A stretch of DNA of 55,896 nucleotides from Cerioporus squamosus (lineage: Eukaryota > Basidiomycota > Agaricomycetes > Polyporales > Polyporaceae), in NCBI GenBank assembly GCA_022592435.1, contig JABYQS010000213.1, positions 1 through 55,896 on the forward strand, written 5' to 3'. Of the stretch, positions 40,142-51,600 are shown piece after piece (the stretch's first letter is position 1; the number at the start of each line of letters is the position of its first letter). The position numbers were made by a program, and so were the translations under genes. Under the pieces are notes generated by a model, which made no database searches, was not told the origin of the DNA, and worked only from the letters and a program-made list of their open reading frames with translations.

Positions 40142-41916
40142 TCATACTGATATTGTTGTGATGCTCTTCTCACATGAAGGAACCGAACTGAGGCTGTCAC
40201 CTAGCCCCGCCTCTTTTCGACTGCCGACCTCGCTGTCCCACCGACACAGGCCCGCGCGATCCGGCGAACCTGAAACGTCCGCGCCGGTCGTTGGAGAAGA
40301 CGCGCTGGACAGCTCCGAAAGTGTGCCGCGCCCGAGGGGTGCCACGAACGCAGGCGAAGACATCCGAGCGTCGTTGTGTGACCTCTCGTGGAGCGACTTG
40401 TCGAGCGCACAGAGGATGATGATGATCGTTGGGTACATTCCCTGCGCCCGCCACCGCATATCGTGAGTAATCGCACAGCACAAACTCGCAGAAACAACGC
40501 TGAAGGCTCACGATCAGTGGGATGAGGCATCCGCCCATGACGTAGTAGAACCCGTAGGCGAACGCGGACTCTCCGAGCTTCAGCGCCACGAACTGATAAA
40601 CCACGATGATGACCTATGGAAGGATGCATGTACCGCGCTCGAGTCAGCCTGTCGCCTCGTCGTTCGCCGCTAAAAGGCCAGGTGCTTACCCACAGAGCGC
40701 AGTACAACACGCCGGACTCGACGAGGAGCGAGAGCGTTCGCTCTACTTGCGAGCGTGCGGAGCATCGCTTGAGATGCGACATGATGAGGACACGGTGTTC
40801 CCTGCGTGTAAATTGACTCTGTCCGTCAGCTGGCGACAAGCCCGCATCCAAACGACATACCAGGCCCGGTATGCAATGAGGATCGTCGCCGCCATGTTCG
40901 TCAAAAGCGAAAGCATCGCCGCGGCGATTCCCCACCCGTCCGCGCCGAATAGCGAGCCTATGGTCAATACTTCGCTGTCTGGGGCAAACGGCGAGGTGAT
41001 GGAGAAGAGCGCTGCTTCAGGCATGCACGCGTCCTTCGTATCCACGATTCCGGTCACTGGTCGCAGGAGTGCTCAGCGTGTATGCCAGGGAGGAGATAAG
41101 CAAGCGGAAAGCATACCCGTGGTGGCCAGTATCAGAATGACCCAGGTGTAGAGAACAAGTCGGTGGTCTGTCCAGAGCACCCATGCACGCCACCACACGA
41201 TCGCGTCGCCGATGATCACCTAAGGAGACAATCAGTATGTGAGAGCACAGAGAGCCCGCGGACGCGCTCACATTGACCGTCAACGCTGCCGTGCCGGTAC
41301 ATTGCTGGGTCGCATACGCCAAGGTGGAGTAGTCGGAGAGGTCCCTCAGCGGTTCGTTGATGCAAGCACTGAATGGATCTTGGGCACCGGACGGAGAGCC
41401 TACGCAGTCCTGGAGTGTGGCCATCCTGGTCAAGATCTGAGACATCATGCTCCGCATGAAGGAGTATGTCTCCGCAGCGGCCACTAGTGTCGCTATCCAA
41501 TACGCGACAGTCGATACCCACATGGCGACAATCGCCATGAGCATCAACGCGGTTGTCTTCTGTTTGAATCCCTTCAAGCTGCAGCATATGAATACGGGCA
41601 GTACGTCGCAATGCATGCTGCACATACAACAGAACATACGCTGCCACCGCGGTAAGAACGGTGAACAACCCTGCGCAGCAGTGATCAGCGCCTGCTTGAA
41701 GGAGCGTCGAATACGGAAATCGGACATACCAAAGAACATTGTCAAAATGGCGACATCGATTAGGCTTTGCTTCAGGTAAATGCCGGAGTAGTCGAACCCT
41801 AGCTGGACTTGCTGTTTCGTGGCTTCTAGAGTCTGCGACAAGTTGGCTACCGCCGCCTCGGACACATTCAGATAGGTAGGCAGGCCGCGAGGCCATGAGC
41901 CCGAGGCAAGATCCAT
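40142..41916 (-). CDS. Seven-helix membrane protein, copy D
   Basis: Start MDLASGSWPRG at 41916; N-terminus with NVS and NLS sites; helix 1 YLKQSLIDVAILTMFFGM; AALMLMAIVAMWVSTVAYWIATLVA-type helix near 41470-41560; ECINEPL-type Cys loop (CVGSPSGAQDPFSACINEPL) near 41350-41410; GDAIVWWRAWVLWTDH-type segment near 41180-41210; SLLTNMAATILIAYRAW near 40860-40910; QVERTLSLLVESGVLYCALW near 40700-40750; GFYYVMGGCLIPLIVS near 40510-40560; and the tail with GTLSELSS ending at 40142. The best preserved copy by eye and useful as the family reference. Receptor-like topology but no known ligand. Divergent from B and C mainly in the loops and tail. Confidence 0.75.
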
Positions 41917-42826
41917 GAGGAGGAGCAGGGAGGAGGAAGGATTCCACGGTCGTGCGACATCGAAGACGTATAAGAGTCAGGGGAGCTAGCACGACGGCGC
42001 CAATGTCATCGGCACATAAGTACAGATCGGAGGACGATCGCGTTTTTCGGAGACCAGAGTTCCGCCTTTGAGACCGCAGCGTCGGGGGTGTGAACATGAA
42101 GCGAGCAGGACATTGTCTCGGCCGTGGTGTGGCGACAAGCAGACGACGGTCAGACGTCCCCATGATGAATCCGAGGCTGTGCTGTGAACGTGAGTACTAC
42201 TGCTGGCACCGAGCATCAAGGAAGGCCGCCCTGTCCCCCTGTCAATCACGATACGTTGACCGCAGTAGAGTAGTGAACCGGCGACGGCTTGTCTGTCGGC
42301 CAACCGTCGCTAGCCAGCCTGCAACATCGCCGCGGATCCTTGGTCTGGATGTCTGGATTCGCTGGCATCTTCCACGACCTCTCAGGCAGCGCTCTCACAC
42401 GGGCAAGAGCTAAGATAGAGATCCTCTCCGATGGACAATGACGGCGCGCGCGCTCCATCATCCACGAGGGCCTCGAGTAGATGGAGGCTGCGAATACGTA
42501 CTAACCCATGCGGACGGCCCGAGTGTTGCGAGTTCGTGTACCTGCAAGATCGTCGCCGTCGTGACCATGAAGCAGCGTATCCTGGACAGACTTGCGGTCA
42601 TGTCAAAAGCTGAGATGCAGTAGGTAGTAGAAGGAGAACATCACCTAGAAGTTCGACGTGGTTCGTCGGGAGGGTGCGAGATGGGCAGGACTCACCTGGG
42701 ACTGACTCGAAGCGACTCACTGGACTCGTGGTAGCGTCTACTTCCCCAGATGCGAGCGGACCCCGGGGTTTCGAATAAATACTCGTAGACTCGTATCGAT
42801 GCTTGTTCATACAGTCGTTATAGAGG
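41917..42826. other. No gene recognised
   Basis: Holds the promoter side of copy D and the 3' side of the DUF6534-type gene. Open frames here are antisense shadows without motifs. Confidence 0.5.
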
Positions 42827-45180
42827 TCAAACGGTCTCAGGTACCTCCCCGTACCTGACCAAGGTCGTGGAATCATGCTTGATGTCCAGAACGTCTGGCG
42901 GAGTGCCCGGGTCGTGCTTCCCCATTTCGCGGGTGTCTTCGAGGACGTCGAGCTCGATAGCTTCGGACGGGGCCGTACTCCGGGAGCTGGATCCAGTCTG
43001 CAGCCGCGCAAGTTCACGGCGATGCATCAGCGGAGGAGTAGGGTATATATTGAGTAGTGACTCACTTGCGTGACCTTACCTCCGAGTCCCAGTTGAAACC
43101 CGGGAGTGCTGAAGGTAGAGGGCTGCTTCGAACGCTGAAACTTGATAGACGTCGTGAACGGGCTCATCGGGTCGATGTCCGTCACGTTAGTATTGCCCAA
43201 CCAATCCCGCATGTTGAGGCTGGATGCGCATTCAATGGCCTCAGCTTGTCAAACGAACGAGTCGCAAGGACGTTGTGGTACTCACGAGATGAGCATCGAG
43301 CTCGCGGCCGCTGGAGAAAGCATAGGCTCTCAGTCACAAGTACCATACGCATGCGCGACGCGGGCACGCCGAGCGGCAGTGGCGTGTACGTACTCTTCGT
43401 GAGGATAACCGTCACCGGCCAGAAGATGAGCTTTGTCGGCCATAGCGAGGACTGTGTGCGCGGCTTCTGAGAGCGATTCAAGACGGGGCAGGATCGCAGG
43501 ACGCTCACGCAAATGATGCTTATCACTTGGAAGAAGCTTCGATAGGAGCATGAGCGGAATGGCTGTAGGCACTGGATACTGAGCACGTACGTAATGATGA
43601 ATCCTGGTACCACGATGAGAACTCTCGGGCGATATAGACGAAGAAGGTGCAGAACGCACCAGTGGTGAACGCGTATCGTACCAGGACGTCGATCGTCCAA
43701 TTCGTCCTAGGAGAGATCATCGGACTTATGAGAGGGAGAGAACAAGTATGTCAATGGCTCCTGGGGACGCACCTCTTGATGCCGGTACGGCTCTTGCGCA
43801 AGACGTGGATGAGGATGCTGGTAGTAATGAGGTCCGAGCATCCGAATAGGCCCGATCCGAGTGTGGCCAGCCACTACTGTCACGACATTAGAAAGATACT
43901 CTGTTCGAGTGTAGGGAGAGGGCTCTGACCATGTCACTGAGGAAATCGGTTTGTGATGGCGCGTTCCACCTGGCCGCGTGACGGGAGTGTTAGAGAGGGT
44001 TGTAGAGGCCGTACGAGTAGAATGATCTTACTTGCGTAGCATGACTGCAAACCGTCGCCAATCAGTGTCGGATGCAATACAGAGATCTGAATACTTGCCC
44101 ATGTAGCACGCTAGTCACATTCACGCATCGACGTCAGTACAGGAGAAGCAGAGGAGAAGGCGACCCAGGTTGCAACGGACCAAAGTATGCCACTACGATG
44201 CAGATCTGGAACAAAGTGTGTCATGAGGTAGGTGCTTATAGGACGTGTGTGTGTCCGCTTACGCTGATGATGACGAGCACTCGGTATCGCCGGCCGACTG
44301 CAGAACGAGACAGATCAGTATATGCGTCGCCGAACGAGCAGATGGGCTGCCTACGTACCCAGCCAAACTCGCCGCATGAAGAAGCTTGATACACGATCAG
44401 TCTCAGGGAAGACGAGGGTTGCAGGTAGTGAGACCAGACCTTTCCGTGAGGACTGCAGAGCAGCACTTGACCCGGGAGCAACTAGGTATCAGTATGGTTC
44501 GAATCGGTGTTTGATAGTGAGACGCTTACACCTGTAATCACGAAGAGCTGGATGCATAGTATACAGAAGACTTGAACCATGACGTCACATATTGTAACAC
44601 CATGTCTGCTCACCTTCGCGGACCTGCATACCATTTAGCGTCGGTATGTAGAAACGTGTAGAGATGCGGACGGACTCACCAGATGGGGTTGGCATTAAGC
44701 GCGAACGGGTTGAAGTAGTTAACGACCATGTTATAGAAGCTGGTCAGGATTACTGATTAGCTTGATCACACACGAGAAGATATGAGCGTACCACATATGC
44801 ATGTTCAACGCGCTATCGATGGCCTCGACAAGTCTGCAGTTGTGATTAGTGCTGAGGATGCTCGGGGTGCCGCAGAAGCTCCTTACAGAACCGCTGAAAC
44901 CTGTATCGAGTGGGATCAGCCCGAGTCCCGAGGATAGTCCCGAAACGCACCCAAAGCTTCAGCAGAAGAGAGTCGTTAGGATAAAGACGGAAGTATCGCA
45001 CACCCTGGTGAATGAGCAGCCCCTCGAGGCTACCCGTAGCCGTTAGTATCTCATCGACTGAGTAGGCATGATCGCGCCAACGTACATCAGTCCCGCGAAA
45101 GTACCCAGGAGCATCGCCCCGAGCGTATTGTCGAGAGCAGGGAGCGCAGGCGGATCCGAGCCCAGGGTGTTTGAGTTCAT
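42827..45180 (-). CDS. DUF6534-type integral membrane protein
   Basis: Intron-rich gene starting at 45180. The N-terminus NTLGAMLLGTFAGLM is followed, after an intron, by YFRLYPNDSLLLKLWVRF, the TLG-x-LL-G and Y-F-x-x-Y-P-x-D patterns of the basidiomycete DUF6534 membrane family. Further exons give NYFNPFALNANPIW near 44690, GRRYRVLVIIS near 44280, and TNWTIDVLVRYAFTTGAFC near 43670-43710, the usual late helix of the family. The soluble C-terminal tail includes PMSPFTTSIKF near 43140 and ends VRYGEVPETV at 42827. Function is unknown; members have six to seven helices. Some internal exon borders, mainly 43250-43600, are unclear. It is not a paralogue of the A-D proteins by visible motifs. Confidence 0.65.
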
Positions 45181-46472
45181 GGTGGGATGCGGTGGCGTCG
45201 TTATGGTCGTTCACGTACCCTCAGCCCTGTTCCCGGCTAGGCTTATATATCGCTCTGTGCTGGCTTCTTGATTCGACGCATACTGGGACCCACAATTCGC
45301 TCCCGTGGGAGGCGTCGTCCACCAGCTATGACGGCGTCGATGCGCGGGAGACGCATGAAGCCACAGAGCATGCGGGTGGAGCTGTGCGCGATGCCTTCTA
45401 GCTTGCTTCGCCGTTCTGGCAGGGCGGCAGTTTGTCGGACTGCCCGGTGCACGACTCGTTCATTCAGCAGGGAACTCGACGGGGAGATAAATCTGTGACT
45501 GCACCAGTTTTGTTGCCTTCTGTAGCTGTGAGTAGAGACCTCTCTTCGAGAGAATCAGTTCGCACGTTCCACAGACGGGACGATAGGAGAGTCGGAACCA
45601 GTTAGATGCATACGGCGCCACGCTGGCGCAGTCGGAAGGCGAAAATCAGCGCCGTGCGTTCTGCATCCGAGACTCGAAGTCACCATGAGCGTCAGCTTCT
45701 TGTACATATTCTGGTTCGGCGCACTCACCATCGACTTCGCAGCACAGCGCTCGATGTCCGAGCGCGGAAAAGAGCTCACGACCGATACCGATCGCAATAC
45801 TAAATGCCGCGCCGAATACGCTCGGTCCGAACTTGAGTCCCGGTCAAGATGCATGCAAAGATGTGATGTTTCTTGCTTCGCCTGCATGTGCGAAATCGCT
45901 GAAGACCGAGGTTCAGACGAGAGAGCGGAACAGAGACTCGAAAGAACCGGACCGTGACTTGACGCGTGACGTCACGCGTCAGTCACTCCGGCGCAGCGAA
46001 CTTTTCACCTGCTCTTCTACTTATAGCAGGGCCCTCCGGGCAGACCTGGACTACGGCGGTGTAAGCAATGTGGACGGAGTCGGTTAATTCAAGGATAACT
46101 GCATAATCAGGTGCTGCTAGATAGACGAGATGTTACCCAGAATATGTTTGCTACTCGCCCATAGATGCGTGCATACATCAGAGTCTTCGGTTACTCGATT
46201 CTGGTGCTGGAATTGTAGGTAAAATCATTTTGAGAATTGACCTCGAAACGACAACTTTGGCTACCTCTATTGTGATCGTTGCACTGCACCAGTTGTCAGT
46301 CTCCACCCTTGTCTGCCACGTCAGCACAACCACTTCCAATGCAGCATGCTTCCATGCACTGTCTCCGAGCTAACACATGCAGGTGTGAGGCAAGGGGAAA
46401 ATATGTACTTGAGAGATGATGACATTGATAGGACGGATGTTCTCAAAGGTAGGACATGTGGTACAGTCTCAA
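45181..46472. other. No gene recognised; composition changes across this stretch
   Basis: Left part is GC-rich like the preceding genes; from about 46.1 kb the DNA is visibly more AT-rich. No supported exon or RNA gene. Confidence 0.45.
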
Positions 46473-47584
46473 TCAATACTTGTAGTATGCCTTGCTTGGC
46501 CTGCTTTCCTGCTCCATCTCATGACCCGCCAACTCATAGCGCATGAGCTCCGTGCGTACCTTGCTCTCTTCAGTCTGCTGCTGAATGAACGTCTTCAGTG
46601 ACGAACATACTTCTAGAAGCGATGTCGTAACCGTGGTGAGCTGTGTGCAAACATCAGAGTCACCCATGGTTGCCGACGACTACAAAGTGATGGAGAGTTG
46701 TTTAGTAATGACATGCTCGTAACCAGAACTGAAGAGTGAGGTGCTTACAGGGCGACATGGAAATGTGCTGGTGCTGTTAACAAACTGATATGTCTGAGGG
46801 ACAAAAGAGGAGGCGTCTGGTTTGAGACATCAATAGTTAGACATATACTGTGCGAGGATTCGGAAAATACAGACTATCAAAGCCACTACTGGGATGTTGG
46901 CTAAGCATAAGCTCAGGATCAATCACAGGTGGGGTATGGGCACATTCAGGATATCTGTACCATGGACACAGTGGGAATGTGCATGATGATCAACAGTGAA
47001 AGAGACATACCTCTTTTTGAACAACGCAAACCACCCTTTCTTATGCCATGTCTGAACGACCTTGACATTCAAACCAGTCATGTCAACCCCACCTGCAGCA
47101 GCAGCATCGAGGGCAGCTTGCAGAGACAATACGTCCCAGTCAGCATTGGTAGTCTTCAAGTGGCTGAGGTGGGTGTTGGCAAACGTCTCGAAGATGTCGA
47201 GCCGCTTAAAGAGGGCGAGGCTACGGCTGTAGTGGCTCTTGATTGTCTTGTACTTCTGTTGCCCAGCAAATGGCATGTCTGAGAACTATGCACACCAAAT
47301 TCACCTCCATACTGGGGACAGACAGATGCAATATGGCAGAAGGGGATGCGTACCTGCTTAAAGATGACACTGTTATTAACCTGGAACACACTCCAACGCA
47401 TGTCGTCTTCAAGTACCCAGGTGAAGAACTGTGTCCTCTGCTCCTCTGTCCATGGTTTTCCCCTCTCATTCGGCAGTACTGGTGAATCCTGTTTGTCGTC
47501 ATCATCGTCATCCTCCCTCGCTGGAGCACTTCCAGCAGCGTCTGAATTGGAGTGACGTGGCCTTTTTGCAGCAGCGTCGGGCAT
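46473..47584 (-). CDS. SANT/Myb-like DNA-binding protein with coiled-coil tail
   Basis: Exon 1 (47354-47584) begins MPDAAAKRPRHSNSD, has an Asp-rich acidic stretch and then KPWTEEQRTQFFTWVLEDD, the Trp-spaced start of a SANT/Myb-like helix bundle. Exon 2 (47011-47278) continues GQQKYKTIKSHYSRSLALFKRLDIFE with LNVKVVQTWHKKGWFALFKKR. A middle exon near 46870-46920 reads VIDPELMLSQHPSSGFD. The last segment (46473-46667) is helical, rich in Thr, Glu and Gln (LLEVCSSLKTFIQQQTEESK), and could be a coiled coil. The frames were joined by eye, and the 46668-47010 exons are partly uncertain. Similar Agaricomycete proteins are often multicopy. Likely a nuclear DNA-binding protein of unknown role, possibly transposon-derived. 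Confidence 0.55.
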
Positions 47585-48476
47585 GGTAGGGTCCAGGACC
47601 TTCCGCTTTATGCCTGTAGTGATGGGACTGTATGTATTGGAGATAGACTGTGTAACAAATGTGTCAGCTCATATCCAAAGCAAGGGTCAATGCCAGTAGA
47701 AGAGCATATGTGTACGTCCTCGCAATCGATGTATGCTGCATAAAGAAGTGCAGTTCAGAAGAACCTCACCTCATCATTACTGTGAGCACTTTGTGGGGGT
47801 ATATGAGTTCGCATGTTAGCTGGTTGCGTGGTATGGTGGTGGACTGCGGTGTGGTGTGTGCTAAAGTTGGTGTTGTTGTTGTCGACGGTCTCAGTTGGCC
47901 AACATGTCCCTCTGAGATTGGTACTGAAGCGGAGATTGGTACTGAAGCGGAGATTGACTGTAACTCGGAGATTGGTACTGAAGCGGAGATTGACTGTAAC
48001 TCGGAGATTGAATGTAGATTGGAGATTGAATGTAGATGTGTGTAGGGCTTGAAGCTGAAGCATAGAGAGTGGCTAGGTGGGAGCATGTGGTCTAGTGGTG
48101 GTAGTACCAGTAGGGAAGGATGCATTGGTGGACATACTACATAGTCACCATCCGCCAAGGCGGCAGAGTGAACGAAATTGGCAGCACTTGTAGTCAACCA
48201 TAGTAGAGGTGGCAGAGACATCTTGAATATGACGAGTACCCATCCAGAGTCGGACCAATTTGTTCTGTATGGCATGTTGTTACAATTATTACCTCACTAG
48301 TGTTACCATATCATTGTGAAACAAATACTCAACTGTCAGCCCAATATATGTGAACACTATTGAGTCGTATCACATGTTCATTTTTTGCATCATATGTCTG
48401 TTGCTACTATTGTCCCACGTCAAATCATAAGCTTTGATATGCCCTACATATAATACAGAACAGACAGTGTTCAAAG
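47585..48476. other. Intergenic with an 18-nt tandem array
   Basis: No gene supported. Long open frames here are produced by the tandem repeat, which has no stop in several frames. Confidence 0.5.
47914..48039. repeat. 18-nt minisatellite, seven units
   Basis: Exactly seven 18-nt units starting GAGATTG at 47914, 47932, 47950, 47968, 47986, 48004 and 48022. Unit types are GAGATTGGTACTGAAGCG, GAGATTGACTGTAACTCG and a third ending in AATGTAGATTG, in the order 1,1,2,1,2,3,3'. Being a multiple of three, it would encode a six-residue repeat. Confidence 0.95.
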
Positions 48477-49771
48477 TTTATGCTGAGTGCAGTGCCTTGA
48501 TGTCAGCCATGGTGTGGCGGGCCACTGAAGCATGCTGCGCCAGACCACGGACAGTGGCAAAAGCCTTATTGCACTGTGGAAAGCAACATTCATACACTGT
48601 GAGATTGAGTCATCAACATACACATCCACAGGTTCGGTTGCAAAGTCAAGCCACTTACCCTTCTTAGCATGTGATTGAGACAAGTGGTAGCGGACACCGT
48701 CAGGTTGCACAAAAGCTTTATTGCATCCTGGAAAGGGACACCGGTGTGCTAATGGAGAGTCGATTTGTTGAAATTACTATTTGAGCTTCCAAGATTGTTG
48801 AAGATATACTACTCACATTTTTCCTTCCTGTGTATGTCACTGATGTGTTGCATGCGGGCCTTGAAGGTCTGAAATGACTGTGTGCACCCTGCTGCATTAC
48901 ATATGAATTTCGGCTGTAAACACAGGCCCTATCAGTACATGATGGTAATGCAGAGCAACATACAATAGCCAATATACAGTCTCAACTTCCCAAATGATGA
49001 GAGGGTAGTGAACAGAAGTTCTGCAGTGCCATTGTTCCATCCAGCATTACACGGAAAGTGGTCAATGCATAGATGCTGATGGAACATTGTGGTTACGTGT
49101 AGGTTGACTTCAAAGTCGTAGAATATGCATGAAGGCTGAGTGGATCAACAAGACTCACTTTATCTACTTGCTGCACTTTCTTGTGTCCATCTTCTGGCTT
49201 CTTAGAATCCACCATGCATTGTGCTGAAGGTATGAACTCCTCCAGCAATCTACATCAGAAGAAAATCAACACTAAAATGCTTGAGAACTGAAAGTTGACC
49301 TACACCTTGTCATATGTCTGGTGTGACTGCAGACACAAGTTCGAAAGATCACATGTATGATCCGTGATTATATTTGGCGGGCTGAGGAGGGGTTTGCTGA
49401 GGTATACATCTCTGATACGTCCACTTCTTTGACTTCACGGATCTGTTTGAGGGTAGATGAATCTGTGGTGAAGAGTACAGTCACTGATATATATCATGGG
49501 TGACTCATAGAAAGCCAGACTATTACCTGCAATGTGGGAAACATCGATTGGGGCATGCTGTGAATTCTGCAAGTGTTAAGGACAGTCACAGCAAGCAAGG
49601 CAGAACAGTACATACACAGTCTGGTGGCCCATTGCCATTGGAGTTATATAATTCATATAGATCTGTGTCTGAGTTGAGGCGTAACCATCCATCGATGAAC
49701 TCTATGTCCTCCTCAGACAAGCGAGTGTTAGTGTCATGCAAGTCAGAGGTAGGATTGAATAGATGTGCCAT
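48477..49771 (-). CDS. C2H2 zinc-finger protein 1 (three fingers, one per exon)
   Basis: N-terminal exon from 49771 (MAHLFNPTSDLHD...LSEEDIEFIDGWL). Three classical fingers follow, each in its own exon: FICNAAGCTQSFQTFKARMQ plus HISDIH near 48830-48905; RCPFPGCNKAFVQPDGVRYH plus LSQSH near 48665-48740; ECCFPQCNKAFATVRGLAQH plus ASVARH near 48515-48595. The protein ends ADIKALHSA at 48477. Donors GTGAGT and GTAAGT follow fingers 1 and 2. Probably a nuclear DNA-binding protein. Exons between 48970 and 49585 are uncertain. The neighbouring gene at 50237-51600 has the same plan, so the two are tandem paralogues. Confidence 0.65.
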
Positions 49772-50236
49772 GATTTGTGGTGTCAGTTGAGAAGTCTGGA
49801 CAGTATCAGAGCTGAGTGCCAGACTGAAGTTTGGACGATATGCTCAAGAGTAAGGTGTGAATCCACGTATGCAGCGTGATTGCCATACTAGTAGAACTTA
49901 CCACTGCACTATAAAGCGGAAGCAATCAGCTGTAAGATCCCGGCTTCAAATCCCTCTCATGTCAACTTGTCTTAGTTAAGTCCAGGCAATTTTCTTTCAA
50001 CAATGTTGCTCAAATGAGGGCCTAGTCTGTCTATACACCCAATTGTTCTTGCTCACTCAAGCTTGGAGCTCTGTGCCACTATCTCGGGTGAATGTCAGTC
50101 GCTGGCACTTTGAAAGCCTCGGGTCTGGCACATGCTATGGTTGGTTAGAGATGGTTACTAGTAACAGAACTCTAGGTCCACATGCGGGACCACTCGAGGA
50201 GATAAATGAGGCTTTAAAGAATAAACTATGAAACTA
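49772..50236. other. No gene recognised between the two zinc-finger genes
   Basis: AT-rich spacer. A weak B-box-like GGCTTCAAATCCC near 49951 does not form a tRNA fold by eye. Confidence 0.45.
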
Positions 50237-51600
50237 TTACACATTGTAGCAATGATGAATATTGTGTCCAGCCAGTGAAGTATGCATTCTTACACCGCGC
50301 ATGCTACCAAACTTTTTACCACAACCAGGGAACACACATTTATATTCTGAGGATACAATAGATGACATCACTGAATGCATCATGAGCACAAAAAGCATGC
50401 TACTCACCTTGATTTCGATGGATTTTGGATATGTGGTAGCGGCGGCTGCCACGTGTTGGGAAGGTCATTTTACACTCTGAATAGGAGCACGAATATGCTA
50501 TTTTGCATGCTTTTAGCACTTTTTTGCAGCAATCTAATGTTGCTATAGAAGGATTACTTACGTAGCTCTTGCGGGTGACATCCGAGTAAATGCTCCTTGT
50601 AGTCTCTCGAACGTTGAAAGGTACATGCACATCCTGCTGCACTACACCTGAACGTATGCTGTGAATGTTGATGTCAGCTGGTTGTACTATCAGATAAAGA
50701 ATGCTACAGCAAACTGGATAAATGTGGGAACTTGTACCTTATATACCCTTTCTGAGCTCTGGCCTGGCATGTTTTGCATACTTACACTCCATGTTGCCTT
50801 AGCAGTTTCAGGTGCGGGCACAGGTGGCTGTGAAGCCTGATGACTATAAGGGCATAATGTTTGAACCACCACTATTGGACGTTCCACAGCCTGGTGAACA
50901 ACGTACACATTGATGTTCTGTCGGTGCTGCCACCAAGATAAGCCTAAAGGGGCCTGCAGGGACGTGTATCATATAAGTTTGCTATATATCCAACCAGCGC
51001 GAATGTACCCACCTCTGTGAGATCTGTATGGTTGATGACACTCTCGTGCTGCTCCATGTAGTGTAGAACAGGCTGGGCAGATGTTGACAGCTCAGATGTA
51101 GTATGGGGTCTGGTTTTGTATAGGGAAACCTGCGGTTAGGTCAATGTCGAGTAAATGGAATGATACAACACTGTACGAACACTGGAAGGTACACTGTCAG
51201 TTGACATAGTATGAAGGCTTTCGAGCTCTGCGCTGGGTGCAACAAGGGCAAGCCATCCGTCCAGGAAGGCTTCATACTCTGTAGACAAAGTGATTGCCTC
51301 CTGCTGCATTTTGTGCATGCAATGATTGATGCCAGTAATGTGCGACAGGGTGCAGTTGGCAAGTTGCAAGGAATGAGGTACTAGAGTTCTACTGATTGAG
51401 GCTTTGACCAGATTGGGGAGAGTGACCACCAAGGTACGCAGCGCAAGCTCAAACCAGCCTGGAAATGCCTGCAACATCCAACTTATTTGTTTGTATTTGT
51501 GATTTTTTGAGCTTCGGTTATCTGACTCATTAGTCAGCTGATGAAAGCAATGACACATTTGGGTCCAGTGAAAAGCATCTCTCTTATTCTCGGACACCAT
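50237..51600 (-). CDS. C2H2 zinc-finger protein 2, paralogue of protein 1
   Basis: An upstream exon near 51170-51475 reads AFPGWFELALRTLVVTLPNL and later LSTEYEAFLDGWLALV, matching the LSEEDIEFIDGWL segment of protein 1. Three fingers lie in separate exons: FRCSAAGCACTFQRSRDYKE plus HLLGCH near 50570-50650; YSCSYSECKMTFPTRGSRRY plus HISKIH near 50415-50500; YKCVFPGCGKKFGSMRGVRM plus HTSLAGH near 50270-50345. It ends NIHHCYNV at 50237. The true start is uncertain: a minus-strand ATG at 51600 overlaps the plus-strand ATG at 51599 of the next gene. Putative transcription factor; target unknown. Confidence 0.65.

Noticed and set aside
45555..45887. 110-residue minus-strand ORF
   Set aside because: No motif, no exon context, isolated.
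47914..48039. A CRISPR-like array
   Set aside because: Units are directly abutting with no spacers, and the organism is a fungus; it is a minisatellite.
47766..48275. 169-residue ORF with LQSISASVPIS repeats
   Set aside because: Generated by the stop-free 18-nt tandem array; flanks are not coding-like.
49890..49970. A second tRNA-like sequence with GGCTTCAAATCCC
   Set aside because: Only the B-box resembles a tRNA; no cloverleaf by eye.
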